Notes: generated from the sequence alone by a model not told the origin. A stretch of 64,000 nucleotides of DNA from Aliivibrio sp. EL58 (GCF_900312675.1 NZ_OMPC01000001.1:727633-791632), one strand, 5' to 3'. Counted from the stretch's first letter, positions 19,643-30,036 are shown. A program made the numbers and translations.

Positions 19643-20371
19643 ATGCCAACGAATGAATACTTTGAGTCACTTTTTAAATTATCAAAACAAGTAACCCCTT
19701 ATCTCTCAGGTAATATAATTGAAGGTAGCAGCCCAGATATTGCCGACATCAATATAGTTCATGATAATAGTACAACGATAAAGGGGCTTTACGAGCAATT
19801 ATCTCAAGAGTCTCCTGAAGGCGGTCATGCATATTGGTTAACTCGAACATGGGATTTACTTTGCTGGCAGCCTATCTATATTAGTTTTATTTCTGTTTAT
19901 CGACTAAATGCGCTCCCTGATATTAAAAATATGAGCCAATCAATTCAGTCGTATTTCATTTCAGGTTTTACTTTCCATCGTTCAGAACTGATCTTCGGTT
20001 CTCCTGAAGATGTCGTCCCTACCGCCGCTTTACAATTAAGAACTTTGTTTGATTCATATCGAGAGGATATTTCTCATTGGACCCGTATTCGACCAGGGTT
20101 TACTAATCATTTAATTGCAGATGGTTTACTTAATTGCATTATCAAGCTTCAATCCTTTGAGCCGACATTATCGAGTGAATATTTAATAGCACAGGCTCAG
20201 TTATGGTTAGAGGTTTTTGAATTACCAAGTAAGCATTTATCAAGCTTGAAGATTGATACTGTGACTAACAAACTTAAATTGGTTCGTACTAGTTGTTGTT
20301 TAGTTTATAAATGCGATGGTCGAAAGCTGTGTTTAGATTGTCCGCGTCACCCTGATAATAAAGGCTTATAA
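19643..20371 (+). CDS. Siderophore ferric-iron reductase (FhuF-like)
   Basis: The protein has 242 residues and a C-terminal cysteine cluster, TSCCLVYKC...KLCLDCPR. This is the C-C-x(n)-C-x2-C arrangement that holds the [2Fe-2S] centre in FhuF-type ferric-siderophore reductases. The reductase releases iron from the imported hydroxamate siderophore in the cytoplasm. Its place next to exporter, importer and aerobactin genes supports this. It matches what I recall as the siderophore ferric iron reductase family of Vibrio. It overlaps the end of the convergent MFS gene by six bases. The ribosome-binding site is poor. Confidence 0.85.
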   Translation: MPTNEYFESLFKLSKQVTPYLSGNIIEGSSPDIADINIVHDNSTTIKGLYEQLSQESPEGGHAYWLTRTWDLLCWQPIYISFISVYRLNALPDIKNMSQSIQSYFISGFTFHRSELIFGSPEDVVPTAALQLRTLFDSYREDISHWTRIRPGFTNHLIADGLLNCIIKLQSFEPTLSSEYLIAQAQLWLEVFELPSKHLSSLKIDTVTNKLKLVRTSCCLVYKCDGRKLCLDCPRHPDNKGL

Positions 20372-21574
20372 GGTTATTTTTGTTATTTGAGGCTTCATAA
20401 AAGCGATTACCATTATCCCACTAGAAAATAGAATACAAATATAGATAGGGTAAATAGGGGAGAGCGTAGATGTATAAGCTAATAATGAAGCGATGCCATA
20501 TCCTAATGTGTGTGACATAGAAACATAACCTGCAACAACCCCAGGGTTGTTAGGATCCATCGCTGTGGCCTTTGATGTATAAGCCGGTACGAGTAATGCT
20601 GCTCCACATGCACTTATTGCCATTGCGATACCTAGTGTCCAAATGTTGGAAATCAAAAAGAGTAAAAACCCAAGTAGTAAACATAAAGATCCTGATTGGT
20701 ACATGATTGAAATTTTAAGCTTTTTCTTTTTAATTACAGCAAGTTGAGTCGTTAAGGTTACAGCGGCACTAATCGTTAGTAATAGGCCAATTGTGTCACT
20801 GATTTTATTGGTGTCCCATTGAGTGATATTTTCTATTAGTGGCGAGAAACTGTATTGCAATAACGCAATGGCTAAACAAAGCGATAAGCCAGTGAATAAG
20901 TAAGGCAGTAAATTTAGATTAGGAATAAAAGAATGTTTCGTCGTGTTATTGCTAGTTGTTCTTTCTATTATTTTTGGACTAGGTAAGAAAATGGCGATTA
21001 AAAAAGCTAAGAACGGGAAAATCACCATCATGGCTAGTGGAGAGAAAGGCCCTAGCTTTAATAAAATAATGGATAATACTGGACCAAGAAGACGACCTAA
21101 ACTAAGCCCAATGCTGACTGAGGTGATCGCTTTTAGTCTGTTGTTTTCTCCGAAAATTAGAATTGCCCAATGTTGGCTTGCAGGAACCATTCCGGCAACA
21201 GTGAAGCCATAAATTACCCTTGCTAATATTAAGCCGATTAACCAATAGTTTGTTGTTTCAGAGTAATGACCACTTAAAAATGCAAAAGAAAGCAAAAGTA
21301 AAAAACTGATACTCATGCCACACAATGCTTGTAATACCACATTTTTAGGGCCTTTTTTATCACTGTATCTTCCCCAAAATGGTGCTGATGGTAAGAATAG
21401 AAAACTACCAATGGCAATAACGATAGACCACGTTGGCAAAGAGAAAGCTGAGTGGCTTACCAAAAAAGGCAAAGAGACCAATAATCCATTTTGACCAACC
21501 CCCATTAATGCGGCAATTAATCCAATAATGGTTAATTGAATTTTTGAATTTTGTATTTTTCGAAAGAGAGGCAT
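20366..21574 (-). CDS. MFS transporter, probable siderophore exporter
   Basis: This inner-membrane protein of 402 residues has 12 hydrophobic segments and the MFS loop motif GRYSDKKGPK. Its position suggests export of aerobactin: a divergent Fur-like box, with the reductase, FhuCDB and iucABCD next to it. The specific substrate is inferred, and other drug-type MFS roles are possible. The ATG at 21574 has AGGAC seven bases before it. Its 3' end overlaps the reductase gene. Confidence 0.78.
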   Translation of the reverse strand: MPLFRKIQNSKIQLTIIGLIAALMGVGQNGLLVSLPFLVSHSAFSLPTWSIVIAIGSFLFLPSAPFWGRYSDKKGPKNVVLQALCGMSISFLLLLSFAFLSGHYSETTNYWLIGLILARVIYGFTVAGMVPASQHWAILIFGENNRLKAITSVSIGLSLGRLLGPVLSIILLKLGPFSPLAMMVIFPFLAFLIAIFLPSPKIIERTTSNNTTKHSFIPNLNLLPYLFTGLSLCLAIALLQYSFSPLIENITQWDTNKISDTIGLLLTISAAVTLTTQLAVIKKKKLKISIMYQSGSLCLLLGFLLFLISNIWTLGIAMAISACGAALLVPAYTSKATAMDPNNPGVVAGYVSMSHTLGYGIASLLAYTSTLSPIYPIYICILFSSGIMVIAFMKPQITKITL

Positions 21575-21628
21575 TTAAACGTCCTGTTTGAATTGATAAG
21601 CCTCAGTATCCTACGTTTATTTCATGAG

Positions 21629-21647
21629 AATAAAAACAATTATCATT
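21629..21647. promoter_or_regulatory. Fur box between MFS exporter and fhuC
   Basis: AATAAAAACAATTATCATT fits the A/T-rich Fur consensus (GATAATGATAATCATTATC-like). It differs by only one base from the box in front of the TonB-dependent receptor at 52866. It lies about 55-80 bases from both divergent starts, so it probably represses both when iron is plentiful. Confidence 0.7.
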
Positions 21648-21707
21648 ACGATTTCTTTGTGTTACAGTTCTGCCCATCATTCATGGACCGAATAATTAGT
21701 TTATCTC

Positions 21708-22475
21708 ATGTACCAACTTGTCGACGCCTCGTTTGAAATTGACGGACAACAGATCCTTTATCCTACTAGCTTACTTTTTCCAAAAGGGAAAGTGACAACG
21801 TTACTTGGACATAATGGGTGTGGGAAGTCTACGTTAGTTAAACTGCTCAGCCGCCAGAATGTACCAACGTCAGGAACGGTTCTATTTAATCAAAAAGGCG
21901 TTAACCTCTTATCTCATCAAGAATTTGCTCTTAATGTTGCTTATCTTCCCCAGCACCCACCCATAACTGATGGAGTTACTGTTCGTGAACTTGTCTGTTT
22001 TGGTCGTTATCCGTGGAAAGGAGCCTTTGGACGATACAGTAAAAAAGACTATCAACTGGTTGATGAGGCAATAGAAAAGGTGGGTCTAACGCTATTTAGT
22101 GATCGCTTTGTCGCTACGTTATCAGGTGGAGAGCGTCAAAGAGCTTGGGTCGCGATGCTGTTAGCTCAACAAAGTCAGTGTATTTTACTTGATGAGCCGA
22201 CTTCTGCACTGGATGTTGCTCATCAATATGAATTATTAACGTTAATTCGAGAATTAAATCAAACCCTAGGGCTGACGGTCATTATGGTATTACATGATGT
22301 CAACATGGCGGCCAAGTTCAGCGACTATCTTGTTGCATTACATTCAGGTGAAGTTATTGCTCAAGGCTCACCTGAGACGTTAATGAATAAAGACACATTA
22401 CAGCAAATCTATGGAATGGAATTAGCGTTATTTCCCCATCCAGAAACAGGTCAAGCGATAAGCTATATCCCATAA
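21708..22475 (+). CDS. fhuC: Ferric hydroxamate ABC transporter ATPase FhuC
   Basis: This 255-residue ATPase powers uptake of ferric hydroxamates across the inner membrane with the FhuB permease. Walker A is GHNGCGKST (34-42), the signature is LSGGERQR, Walker B is CILLDEPTSALD, and the switch His is in VLHDVN. First gene of fhuC-fhuD-fhuB. The ATG at 21708 has no clear ribosome-binding site, which is unusual in this cluster. The real start may be slightly different or translation may be weak. Confidence 0.9.
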   Translation: MYQLVDASFEIDGQQILYPTSLLFPKGKVTTLLGHNGCGKSTLVKLLSRQNVPTSGTVLFNQKGVNLLSHQEFALNVAYLPQHPPITDGVTVRELVCFGRYPWKGAFGRYSKKDYQLVDEAIEKVGLTLFSDRFVATLSGGERQRAWVAMLLAQQSQCILLDEPTSALDVAHQYELLTLIRELNQTLGLTVIMVLHDVNMAAKFSDYLVALHSGEVIAQGSPETLMNKDTLQQIYGMELALFPHPETGQAISYIP

Positions 22476-22509
22476 ATTTAATACATAAAATGAACAACAA
22501 GGAAGTGAG

Positions 22510-23400
22510 ATGAATAAGATTTTTGGTTTGATAATGATGTTTTTTATTCCATCGACTCAGGCAATGGATATTAAACATGATCTAGGCCAGGTTCAGTTAG
22601 ACAAACCCCCGAAAAAAGTAATAGCCCTTGATTGGGCATTAACAGAAACGGTATTGAGTTTAGGCGTAAATCCAATTGGTGTTGCAGATGTACAAGGTTA
22701 TCAGTCATGGGTAAAAAAACCAGAATTGAATGATTCTGTGATGGATGTAGGCTCAAGAAGAGAGCCTAATTTAGAGTTAATTACAGAGTTGAAGCCAGAT
22801 GTTATTTTGATCAGTCAGCATATGTTATCAATGTACGAAAAGCTCAATGCGATTGCTCCAACGTTGGTTTATACCGTTTATAGCAATAAAAAAACGCCTT
22901 TGGTTTCAGCAAAAGAAATTACGCTTCAGCTTGGTAAGTTGTTGAATAAAGATCAACAAGCTCGAGAAGTAATAATAAAAACGGAGCAACGGTTAAGCGA
23001 TAATGGCGATAAGGTCCGCCGTTTTCAATTAAATCATAAACCACTGCTTTTCATTCGTTTTATTAATGATAAAACCGTACGAGTCCACAGTGAAGGTTCA
23101 TTAGCCCAAGCAACGATTGATGAAATGAGGTTAGTAAACGCATGGCAAGAAGTAACGAATATGTGGGGATTTACAACAGCAGGGTTTGAAGCTCTAGCAC
23201 AACATCAGCAATCAAATGTATTGATCTTTGGTCCATTAAAAGAGGCAGAAAAGAAGCAATTAACTCAATCGGCTTTATGGCAAGCGATGGCTTTTACTCG
23301 ATCTAATTTAGTGTATGAACTTCCTGCTATTTGGACGTTTGGTGGATTAATTTCAGCGCAGCGTTTTAGTGACAATATTACTCAACAACTTACTCAATAA
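22510..23400 (+). CDS. fhuD: Periplasmic ferric-hydroxamate binding protein FhuD
   Basis: This 296-residue periplasmic substrate-binding protein of the FhuD/BtuF (TroA-like) fold delivers the ferric siderophore to FhuB. The signal peptide is MNKIFGLIMMFFIPSTQA. The fold is seen in KKVIALDWALTETVLSLGVNPIGVAD and ELKPDVILISQHM, and a conserved WGF...F block lies near 220. The ribosome-binding site is AAGGAAGTGAG. It lies 34 bases after fhuC and two bases before fhuB. Confidence 0.9.
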   Translation: MNKIFGLIMMFFIPSTQAMDIKHDLGQVQLDKPPKKVIALDWALTETVLSLGVNPIGVADVQGYQSWVKKPELNDSVMDVGSRREPNLELITELKPDVILISQHMLSMYEKLNAIAPTLVYTVYSNKKTPLVSAKEITLQLGKLLNKDQQAREVIIKTEQRLSDNGDKVRRFQLNHKPLLFIRFINDKTVRVHSEGSLAQATIDEMRLVNAWQEVTNMWGFTTAGFEALAQHQQSNVLIFGPLKEAEKKQLTQSALWQAMAFTRSNLVYELPAIWTFGGLISAQRFSDNITQQLTQ

Positions 23401-23402
23401 TT

Positions 23403-25415
23403 GTGAAAACCGTCCCTATGTTGATATCAAAACAGCGATCCATTCTACCTCTACACATCATGAGAATACCTATTGGTTTTGCGATATTATTAATCATTAT
23501 CATCTTAGGGTTACTGCAATGGACTGCGCCTTATTCTCAAGGATTGAGCTTATTGTGGCAAACGGTGTTTGATTATGATTCAAGTAATTATCAACATTTA
23601 ATCACACATCTTACGTACCTCCCTCGTCTTGTTATTGCTGTGCTGTGTGGTTTTTCTCTTGCTGTTGCTGGTTGTGTAATGCAATTTGTATTACGTAACC
23701 CTATTGCATCCCCGACGACTCTTGGTGTTGCTGCAGGGGCTGAATTAGGCATGGTTCTTGGGATCTTATTCTTGCCAGTAAACAGTATGATTAGTGGATT
23801 TATTCCTGCGTTTTTAGGGGGTGGTTTTGCAACAGGACTGGTTTTCTTACTGTCAGCTAAACGTGGTTTTTCACCTGTTCATATGGTGCTCTCTGGTATG
23901 GTGATTAGCCTGTTTTTTGGTTCACTAAATACCATGTTATTGCTATTGAATGAGCAACAATTAGCAAGTGTTTTTGTTTGGGGGGCGGGGACATTAAACC
24001 AAAACGATTGGTCAAGTGTGGAAACGCTTCTTCCATTAATTATACTCCCTGTTCTTGCTCTTTTATTACTATCAAGACCCTTATCTGCCCTTCAATTAGG
24101 AGATAATGTATCAGCTTCTATTGGTGTAAATATTAAGCAAATTAAAGTCATTTCACTGACGTTAGCTATATTTATGACTGCCGCGGTTGTGAGTGAAGTC
24201 GGTTTAATTGGCTTTGTTGGGGTTGTTGCCCCTGCTATCGCTCGTATGTGTGGGGCAAGGAAGTTAGTACCACAGATCATCGTCAGTGGCACAGTTGGCA
24301 GCGTGATGTTATTGCTTGCTGATTTGATTATTCAGCCATTTTCAGGCGTTGGAGGTGAGTTATTACCCACAGGGGCAATGACTGCATTATTGGGAGCGCC
24401 ATTTTTACTTTGGTTGTTAAATCGTAAAGTTTTTCAATCGGATATGAAAAGCAGAGAAACAGCTCAAGTTCATTATAAATATAAACCGTTACAGAAAGTG
24501 GTGTTGCCTCTGGGTGTTCTGATTATTGCTTTATTTATTATCGCGGTATTTATTGGTAAGGGACAAAGTGGTTGGCTAGTTTCGGTAAATCCATCGATAG
24601 TCGAATTACGTACTCCTAGAGTTTTTGTTTCGTTTTTAGCAGGAGTAGGGTTAGCTGTTGCAGGAACAGTAATTCAACGAGTATCAACCAATCCGATGGC
24701 AAGCCCTGAGATTTTAGGTATTAGTTCAGGAGCGGCATTGGCTTTGGTGCTAGGGGCTATATTTGGTATTGCTGCTGAAAGGCATGAGCAAATGCTACTA
24801 GGTACCTTCGGCGCATTGTTTGTAACGGGTATTATTTGGTTGATGGGACGCAAACAAAACTTTGCACCTGCTCAAATGTTATTAACCGGCATTGCGTTGA
24901 GTGCAGGACTAGACGCTTTTTTACGCATTGCCATGTCATCAGGTCAAGATAATGTAAGGGCGCTATTAACGTGGCTTTCCGGCTCAACCTATTTAGTTAG
25001 CATGAGTGATGTCTATTTGTTGGGTGTTGGTGTTGGATTATTTTTTATTGCGGCAATGTGCTGTCATCGATGGTTAGATATTATTGGTTTGGGTGAAATA
25101 ACCTCAACCAGTGTGGGATTACATTGCCGTAAGGTTAGAGTCTCTTTATTACTCCTTGTGGCTGCATTAACAACCCTCTGTACCATCATTATAGGACCCC
25201 TCAGCTTTATTGGTTTGTTAGCCCCGCACATGGCACGTTCACTTCATCAATATCGGGCTTCTCATCAATTGTTAACGGCTAGTTTGCTGGGGGGATGTTT
25301 GATGATTATCGCTGATTGGATAGGAAGAACGGTATGGTTCCCATGGCAGTTTCCTGCGGGTTTATTGGCCTCGTTACTTGGAGGAGTGTACTTTTTGTAT
25401 TTAATGAGGAAGTAG
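23403..25415 (+). CDS. fhuB: Ferric hydroxamate permease FhuB (double-length)
   Basis: This inner-membrane permease of 670 residues is made of two fused BtuC-like halves (about 20-340 and 365-670), as in E. coli FhuB (660). Each half has its own coupling-helix region: GFVGVVAPAIARM in the first and SFIGLLAPHMAR in the second. ...NPIASPTTLGV and ...NPMASPEILGI show the internal repeat. It starts with GTG at 23403, two bases after the fhuD stop, which suggests translational coupling. An ATG at 23418 is an alternative start. Confidence 0.92.
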   Translation: MKTVPMLISKQRSILPLHIMRIPIGFAILLIIIILGLLQWTAPYSQGLSLLWQTVFDYDSSNYQHLITHLTYLPRLVIAVLCGFSLAVAGCVMQFVLRNPIASPTTLGVAAGAELGMVLGILFLPVNSMISGFIPAFLGGGFATGLVFLLSAKRGFSPVHMVLSGMVISLFFGSLNTMLLLLNEQQLASVFVWGAGTLNQNDWSSVETLLPLIILPVLALLLLSRPLSALQLGDNVSASIGVNIKQIKVISLTLAIFMTAAVVSEVGLIGFVGVVAPAIARMCGARKLVPQIIVSGTVGSVMLLLADLIIQPFSGVGGELLPTGAMTALLGAPFLLWLLNRKVFQSDMKSRETAQVHYKYKPLQKVVLPLGVLIIALFIIAVFIGKGQSGWLVSVNPSIVELRTPRVFVSFLAGVGLAVAGTVIQRVSTNPMASPEILGISSGAALALVLGAIFGIAAERHEQMLLGTFGALFVTGIIWLMGRKQNFAPAQMLLTGIALSAGLDAFLRIAMSSGQDNVRALLTWLSGSTYLVSMSDVYLLGVGVGLFFIAAMCCHRWLDIIGLGEITSTSVGLHCRKVRVSLLLLVAALTTLCTIIIGPLSFIGLLAPHMARSLHQYRASHQLLTASLLGGCLMIIADWIGRTVWFPWQFPAGLLASLLGGVYFLYLMRK

Positions 25416-25545
25416 TTATCTTGATTTAGTTATTGATAAATAAGTATTTAAAGTGATTTCTGTTAATTGTTCCCATAGCTAAGTTAAATAATACAGCGTA
25501 AATGATTTATTTTATAAATATAGTGAAAAAGTAGTTGATCATTTT

Positions 25546-25564
25546 AATGAGAATCATTAGCATT
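25546..25564 (+). promoter_or_regulatory. Fur box upstream of iucA
   Basis: AATGAGAATCATTAGCATT closely matches the Fur consensus and ends about 32 bases before the iucA start. Iron repression of the aerobactin operon is well known in other bacteria. Confidence 0.78.
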
Positions 25565-25596
25565 CGCATCTGTTAATTAAAAACAATGGAAGTGTT

Positions 25597-27372
25597 ATGA
25601 CAACTAATGACCAATTGGGCTACATAATAAACGGCGGTAATGACGTTCCTGCAGCATGTTTTCTTAATTCTTTAGCAAGAGAGTGTTCCGCAATTCAAAT
25701 TGTTGAAAATCAGTACGGGGCCTATTATTTGATCCCTCTGGGTGACGAGGGTGAAATTCAAATTCCATTGAGCTATGTCTCATCGGTTGGTTTACATGAA
25801 TATCGTTTTCCTGCTGTGTTATACGCAGAAGAAGCAGTTACTGTCGGTTTTGGACAAATATTATGCCGAGTTTTAGACCAACCGGCCTTAGTTGGGGTTA
25901 TCTCAGAAGAGCAAAGAAATATCTTTTTAGATCGAGTGACAGAGAGCTATACAAATACCTATACCGGAATAAGTAGAAGCCCTTATGCAGAGAGACTATT
26001 TTCAGAGGCGCTTAATTTTCAACAAGCAGAGCAAGGGTTATTGATTGGTCACTCTTTCCATCCTGCTCCAAAAAGTAGAGAGCAATTTAGTGCTGAAGAT
26101 GCCAAAACGTATTCCCCAGAGCTAGGAGGTGAGTTTCCTCTACTTTGGTTAGCGGTTAATCATTCTATTCTTATGTCAGGCTCTTCAGGAGAGAAAACCG
26201 CAGCAGAGCGATTGGATGAATTGGTTTTTTCAGATCAGATGCTGACTTTAGCGATCAATGGAATTGTGAATGAAAATGAAAGTGTATTTCCTGTGCATCC
26301 ATGGCAGTGGAAAGTCTTACAAGAGAAAGAAGACATTCAACGTTATTTAACGACAGGGTTAATAAGAGAGCTGGGCTCATTAGGTGCAATATGGTACCCA
26401 ACGTCATCAACTCGTTCGCTTTATTCGCCTAAACTGCCTTATATGTTGAAGTTTTCACTCAGTGTTAAATTGACCAATTCTATTCGTAATTTATCGCTTA
26501 AAGAGGTGATCAGAGGAACCAGATTAAATCAATTGTTCACCGATACAGACATTAGTAATGAGTTAGGTCATCAGCAAGGTTTTCAAGTGATGCAAGAGCC
26601 CTGCTACCTTGGGTTAATGGATAAGAATAACAAGGTAATAGACGAGAGCCTTGTGGCATTTCGAGAAAACCCATTAAGCTGTAAACCTGATGAAGAAGCT
26701 GTTGTTCTTGCAACACTCACTCAGCAAAACCCTTATGGTGGTGAGAGTTTATTGGCTAAAAGAATCAAAGATTATGCTGATTCAAGCATACTGCCGTTAG
26801 CTCAAGTTGCCCAACAATGGTTTAGTGCGTATTGCCAATATGCTGTTGTTCCATTATTTAATCTTCAAGCAAATTATGGCGTTGTCTTTTTGGCTCATCA
26901 GCAGAATATTGTTATGCAGTTAAAGAGAGGGTTTCCAATTGGTATGTACTATCGTGATTGCCAAGGGACAGGCTATACAGACTTGGCTTTTGAACGTTTT
27001 CCTGAAGCATTAAATCAAACTAAGCAAGATATTGAAAACTATTGGAATAATGACAAAGTACGTCGTTATTTTGCCTATTACCTTATTATTAATTCTACGT
27101 TTAATGTTATTGCGTCCATCGCTTCTTATTGTGACGTTAGTGAAAAGACATTAGTGAAAGAGCTGCGTAAACAATTAGAAGTATTGAGAGATAAAGGCGT
27201 TAGAGATCAGCAATGTTTAAACTATGTATTAGACAGTGAAGCTCTGTGTTGTAAAGGCAATTTCTATTGTTATTTACAGAACATGAACGAGAACTCAATT
27301 CTTGATCCTGCCGTTATTTATTTTGATCTACCTAACCCATTGGTTCATATAAAGGATGCTATGAATGTTTAA
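25597..27372 (+). CDS. iucA: Aerobactin synthesis: NIS synthetase IucA
   Basis: This IucA/IucC-family (NIS) synthetase of 591 residues joins citrate to N6-acetyl-N6-hydroxylysine, the first condensation of aerobactin assembly. The ATP-site block GHSFHPAPKSREQF (near 150) and the HPWQWK motif (near 232) are present. A C-terminal segment, FPIGMYYRDCQGTGY, aligns with the acceptor domain. Its position as first gene of an iucA-B-C-D-iutA array supports the assignment. The E. coli protein has 574 residues. The start has GGAAG ahead. It overlaps iucB by eight bases. Confidence 0.92.
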   Translation: MTTNDQLGYIINGGNDVPAACFLNSLARECSAIQIVENQYGAYYLIPLGDEGEIQIPLSYVSSVGLHEYRFPAVLYAEEAVTVGFGQILCRVLDQPALVGVISEEQRNIFLDRVTESYTNTYTGISRSPYAERLFSEALNFQQAEQGLLIGHSFHPAPKSREQFSAEDAKTYSPELGGEFPLLWLAVNHSILMSGSSGEKTAAERLDELVFSDQMLTLAINGIVNENESVFPVHPWQWKVLQEKEDIQRYLTTGLIRELGSLGAIWYPTSSTRSLYSPKLPYMLKFSLSVKLTNSIRNLSLKEVIRGTRLNQLFTDTDISNELGHQQGFQVMQEPCYLGLMDKNNKVIDESLVAFRENPLSCKPDEEAVVLATLTQQNPYGGESLLAKRIKDYADSSILPLAQVAQQWFSAYCQYAVVPLFNLQANYGVVFLAHQQNIVMQLKRGFPIGMYYRDCQGTGYTDLAFERFPEALNQTKQDIENYWNNDKVRRYFAYYLIINSTFNVIASIASYCDVSEKTLVKELRKQLEVLRDKGVRDQQCLNYVLDSEALCCKGNFYCYLQNMNENSILDPAVIYFDLPNPLVHIKDAMNV

Positions 27373-28276
27373 TTACAGGACGTTACTTTTAAGTTTAAAT
27401 ACTAATCCAACAATTGCGATTACATTATCAAAACAAGATGTTGAGGACCCATCAGTTATCACTCAATGTCTAAAAGAAATTGATCATATATTTAGTACGA
27501 ATAAAACGGTTAATGAGCTTATTATTGAGTCAGAAGTCCCGAGCCTGCTTGCACAATCGTTACCATCGCTTTACAAGAATAGTTTGTCACGCCAGGGTTT
27601 TTATCAACAAGTGCGACCATGGCATTTGCATGCGCCTTCTACGCTATTTCCTTGGGTAGAGGTGCAATCATTATTGCAATATCGACATCATCCCGTTCGT
27701 CCTGAAATGCCAACAGGGAAGGTATATCAACGCTATGATCATAATATTGATGCAGAAATTAGTTTTAGATTGTTTGATCTTGATAAAGATATCGAGCGTT
27801 TTACTGCTTGGATGAATGATCCTAGAGTGGCAAATTTTTGGGAGCAAGCGTGGAGTTATGAAAAGCTCGCCGAATTTATTAAAGAGCGTTTGAGTGATGA
27901 TCATATCATCCCATTAATTGGTGAGTTTAATGGTGAACCTTTTGGTTATGTTGAAGCGTATTGGGTTAGCGAGGATAGATTAAGTCCATATTATGATGTT
28001 CAACCTTATGACCGTGGTATCCATCTCTTAGTGGGTGAGCAGGCGTTTCGAGGTCCTGATTATTTCAATTGTTGGATGAGAGCTATTAGTCATTATTTGT
28101 TTGTGGATGATGTCAGAACCCAGCGCATTGTTTTAGAACCGAGAGCGGATAACCAGCGTTTATTTAATCGTATTCAAGAAGTTGGCTATAAAAAATGTTT
28201 CGAGTTTAATTTTCCTCACAAACGCTCGGCATTAATGATGCTTGAACGAAAAGCCTTTTTTACGGAGCAATGTTGA
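27365..28276 (+). CDS. iucB: N6-hydroxylysine O-acetyltransferase IucB
   Basis: This GNAT-type acetyltransferase of 303 residues transfers acetyl from acetyl-CoA to N6-hydroxylysine, forming the hydroxamate of aerobactin. The C-terminal half has the family features: FRLFDLDKDIERFTAWMNDPRVANFWEQ, then GYVEAYWVSEDRLSPYYD, then RIVLEPRADNQR. E. coli IucB has 315 residues. It overlaps both iucA and iucC, so the three are translationally coupled. Confidence 0.92.
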   Translation: MFNYRTLLLSLNTNPTIAITLSKQDVEDPSVITQCLKEIDHIFSTNKTVNELIIESEVPSLLAQSLPSLYKNSLSRQGFYQQVRPWHLHAPSTLFPWVEVQSLLQYRHHPVRPEMPTGKVYQRYDHNIDAEISFRLFDLDKDIERFTAWMNDPRVANFWEQAWSYEKLAEFIKERLSDDHIIPLIGEFNGEPFGYVEAYWVSEDRLSPYYDVQPYDRGIHLLVGEQAFRGPDYFNCWMRAISHYLFVDDVRTQRIVLEPRADNQRLFNRIQEVGYKKCFEFNFPHKRSALMMLERKAFFTEQC

Positions 28277-30036
28277 TGGATCAAATAGCATTACATGCTC
28301 ACTGGCCAGCGGCAAACCGGAAAATGGTAGCAAAGTTGATCAGTGAATTGGCGTATGAACAAGCGTTTACTATTGAAGAAAATAACGCTGAGTTTTCGTT
28401 CACTCCTTCTCAAGGTGTTGGGTATTACTTCTCTGGTAAACGCAATATTTGGGGGCAAATTGTGATTGACCCGATTTCATTAGATCGTAGACCTGCTGGG
28501 AATTCATCGGAGATAACTGCAACGCAATTTATGCGTGATATTCAATGCTTAATTGGTATCGATGATGATGTATTAGCCGAGCATTTTGAAGATCTGAATG
28601 CGACGCTACTAGGTGACTGTAAACTTGCATTACGTAAAGCGAATATGTCGGCGAAAGAACTTGCTTTTTTGTCGTGTGAACAGCAACAGCTTTTGTTTGA
28701 TGGACATCCTAAGTTTGCCTTCAATAAAGGACGAAGAGGATGGGGAAGTGATGATCTCGCATTATATGCACCAGAATCTGAACGTTCTTTTCAATTAAGC
28801 TGGGTTGCAGTGCATCACTCTATTTTACAGAAAGCAACAAACCATAAAGTAGAGTGGGAACAGCTAATCGAATCCGCTGTTAATGAAACTGAACAGTATG
28901 AGATGGACGCATTACTTTCGTCATTTAATGTGGATATCAGTGATTATATTTATGTCCCTGTTCATCCTTGGCAGTGGTGTCAAAAGTTATCAATATTATT
29001 TGCACGAGAAATGGCAGAAAAAACACTGATCTATTTAGGTGAATTCGGTGATGAATTTTTGCCTCAGCTGTCAATTCGAACCTTGAGTAATACCACAAGA
29101 CCAGATAGCTATGACATTAAGTTACCTTTAACCATTATGAATACCTCTTGCTATCGAGGTATCCCTGGGCGCTATATTTTAGCGGGTCCAATGGCCTCTG
29201 ATTGGCTTGATTCTATTTTTAAATCAGACGATTTATTTATTGATAAACAGGCTGAAATCTTACAAGAGCCTGCCGCTGGTTTTGTAGCTCAATCTGATTA
29301 TAAATTACTGGTTGGCGCTCCATATCGTTATCATGAATTACTTGGTGTGATATGGCGAGAATCCGCTCAATCTAAGCTTTCTAATAATGAAACGGCAATT
29401 TTAATGGCGGCGTTGATGGAATCAGATGAAGAAGGGATCCCATTAATTTCTGAATATATTACAGCGTCAGGGCTATCAATAGAAGAGTGGCTAAACAAGC
29501 TTTTTGATGCGGTTGTCATTCCTTATTATCACTTACTTTGTAAATACGGGGTTTCTTTAATTGCTCACGGACAAAACGTAACGTTAGTAATGGAAAATGC
29601 TCAACCCAAACGAATTTTATTAAAGGACTTTCAAGGGGATATGCGTTTAATTGAACGTGATATTCCAGAGCAAAAAACCTTAGACCCTTTAGCTAGAGAT
29701 GTCACGGTCTCTTTGCCTGAAGATTTGATTATTCATGATTTACAAACAGGCCATTTTGTTACGGTTCTTCGCTTTATTTCTCCACTGGTTGAAAAACTAG
29801 GTTTACCTGAAATCGATTTTTATCAATTGCTTGGGTTACGAATTAAAGCATATGTAAAAGAAAATCCTGATTATCAAGATAGGTTTGAGCGTTTAGATTT
29901 GTTTAAACCAAAAATATTACGTATTGGGCTTAATCTGGCGAAGTTTAGACACAGTACGGATGCTAGTGCATCTCGCATGCTTCCAGATATGGAGAACCAG
30001 TTAGATAACCCGTTATATATGGCGATGAATAAATAA
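28270..30036 (+). CDS. iucC: Aerobactin synthase IucC
   Basis: This second NIS synthetase, of 588 residues, adds the second acetyl-hydroxylysine to the IucA product and completes aerobactin. It has the ATP-site block GHPKFAFNKGRRGW (near 140), HPWQWC (near 234) and the C-terminal KDFQGDMRLIERD. E. coli IucC has 580 residues. The start at 28270 has GGAG five bases ahead; an ATG two codons later is possible. It overlaps iucB by seven bases. Confidence 0.92.
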   Translation: MLMDQIALHAHWPAANRKMVAKLISELAYEQAFTIEENNAEFSFTPSQGVGYYFSGKRNIWGQIVIDPISLDRRPAGNSSEITATQFMRDIQCLIGIDDDVLAEHFEDLNATLLGDCKLALRKANMSAKELAFLSCEQQQLLFDGHPKFAFNKGRRGWGSDDLALYAPESERSFQLSWVAVHHSILQKATNHKVEWEQLIESAVNETEQYEMDALLSSFNVDISDYIYVPVHPWQWCQKLSILFAREMAEKTLIYLGEFGDEFLPQLSIRTLSNTTRPDSYDIKLPLTIMNTSCYRGIPGRYILAGPMASDWLDSIFKSDDLFIDKQAEILQEPAAGFVAQSDYKLLVGAPYRYHELLGVIWRESAQSKLSNNETAILMAALMESDEEGIPLISEYITASGLSIEEWLNKLFDAVVIPYYHLLCKYGVSLIAHGQNVTLVMENAQPKRILLKDFQGDMRLIERDIPEQKTLDPLARDVTVSLPEDLIIHDLQTGHFVTVLRFISPLVEKLGLPEIDFYQLLGLRIKAYVKENPDYQDRFERLDLFKPKILRIGLNLAKFRHSTDASASRMLPDMENQLDNPLYMAMNK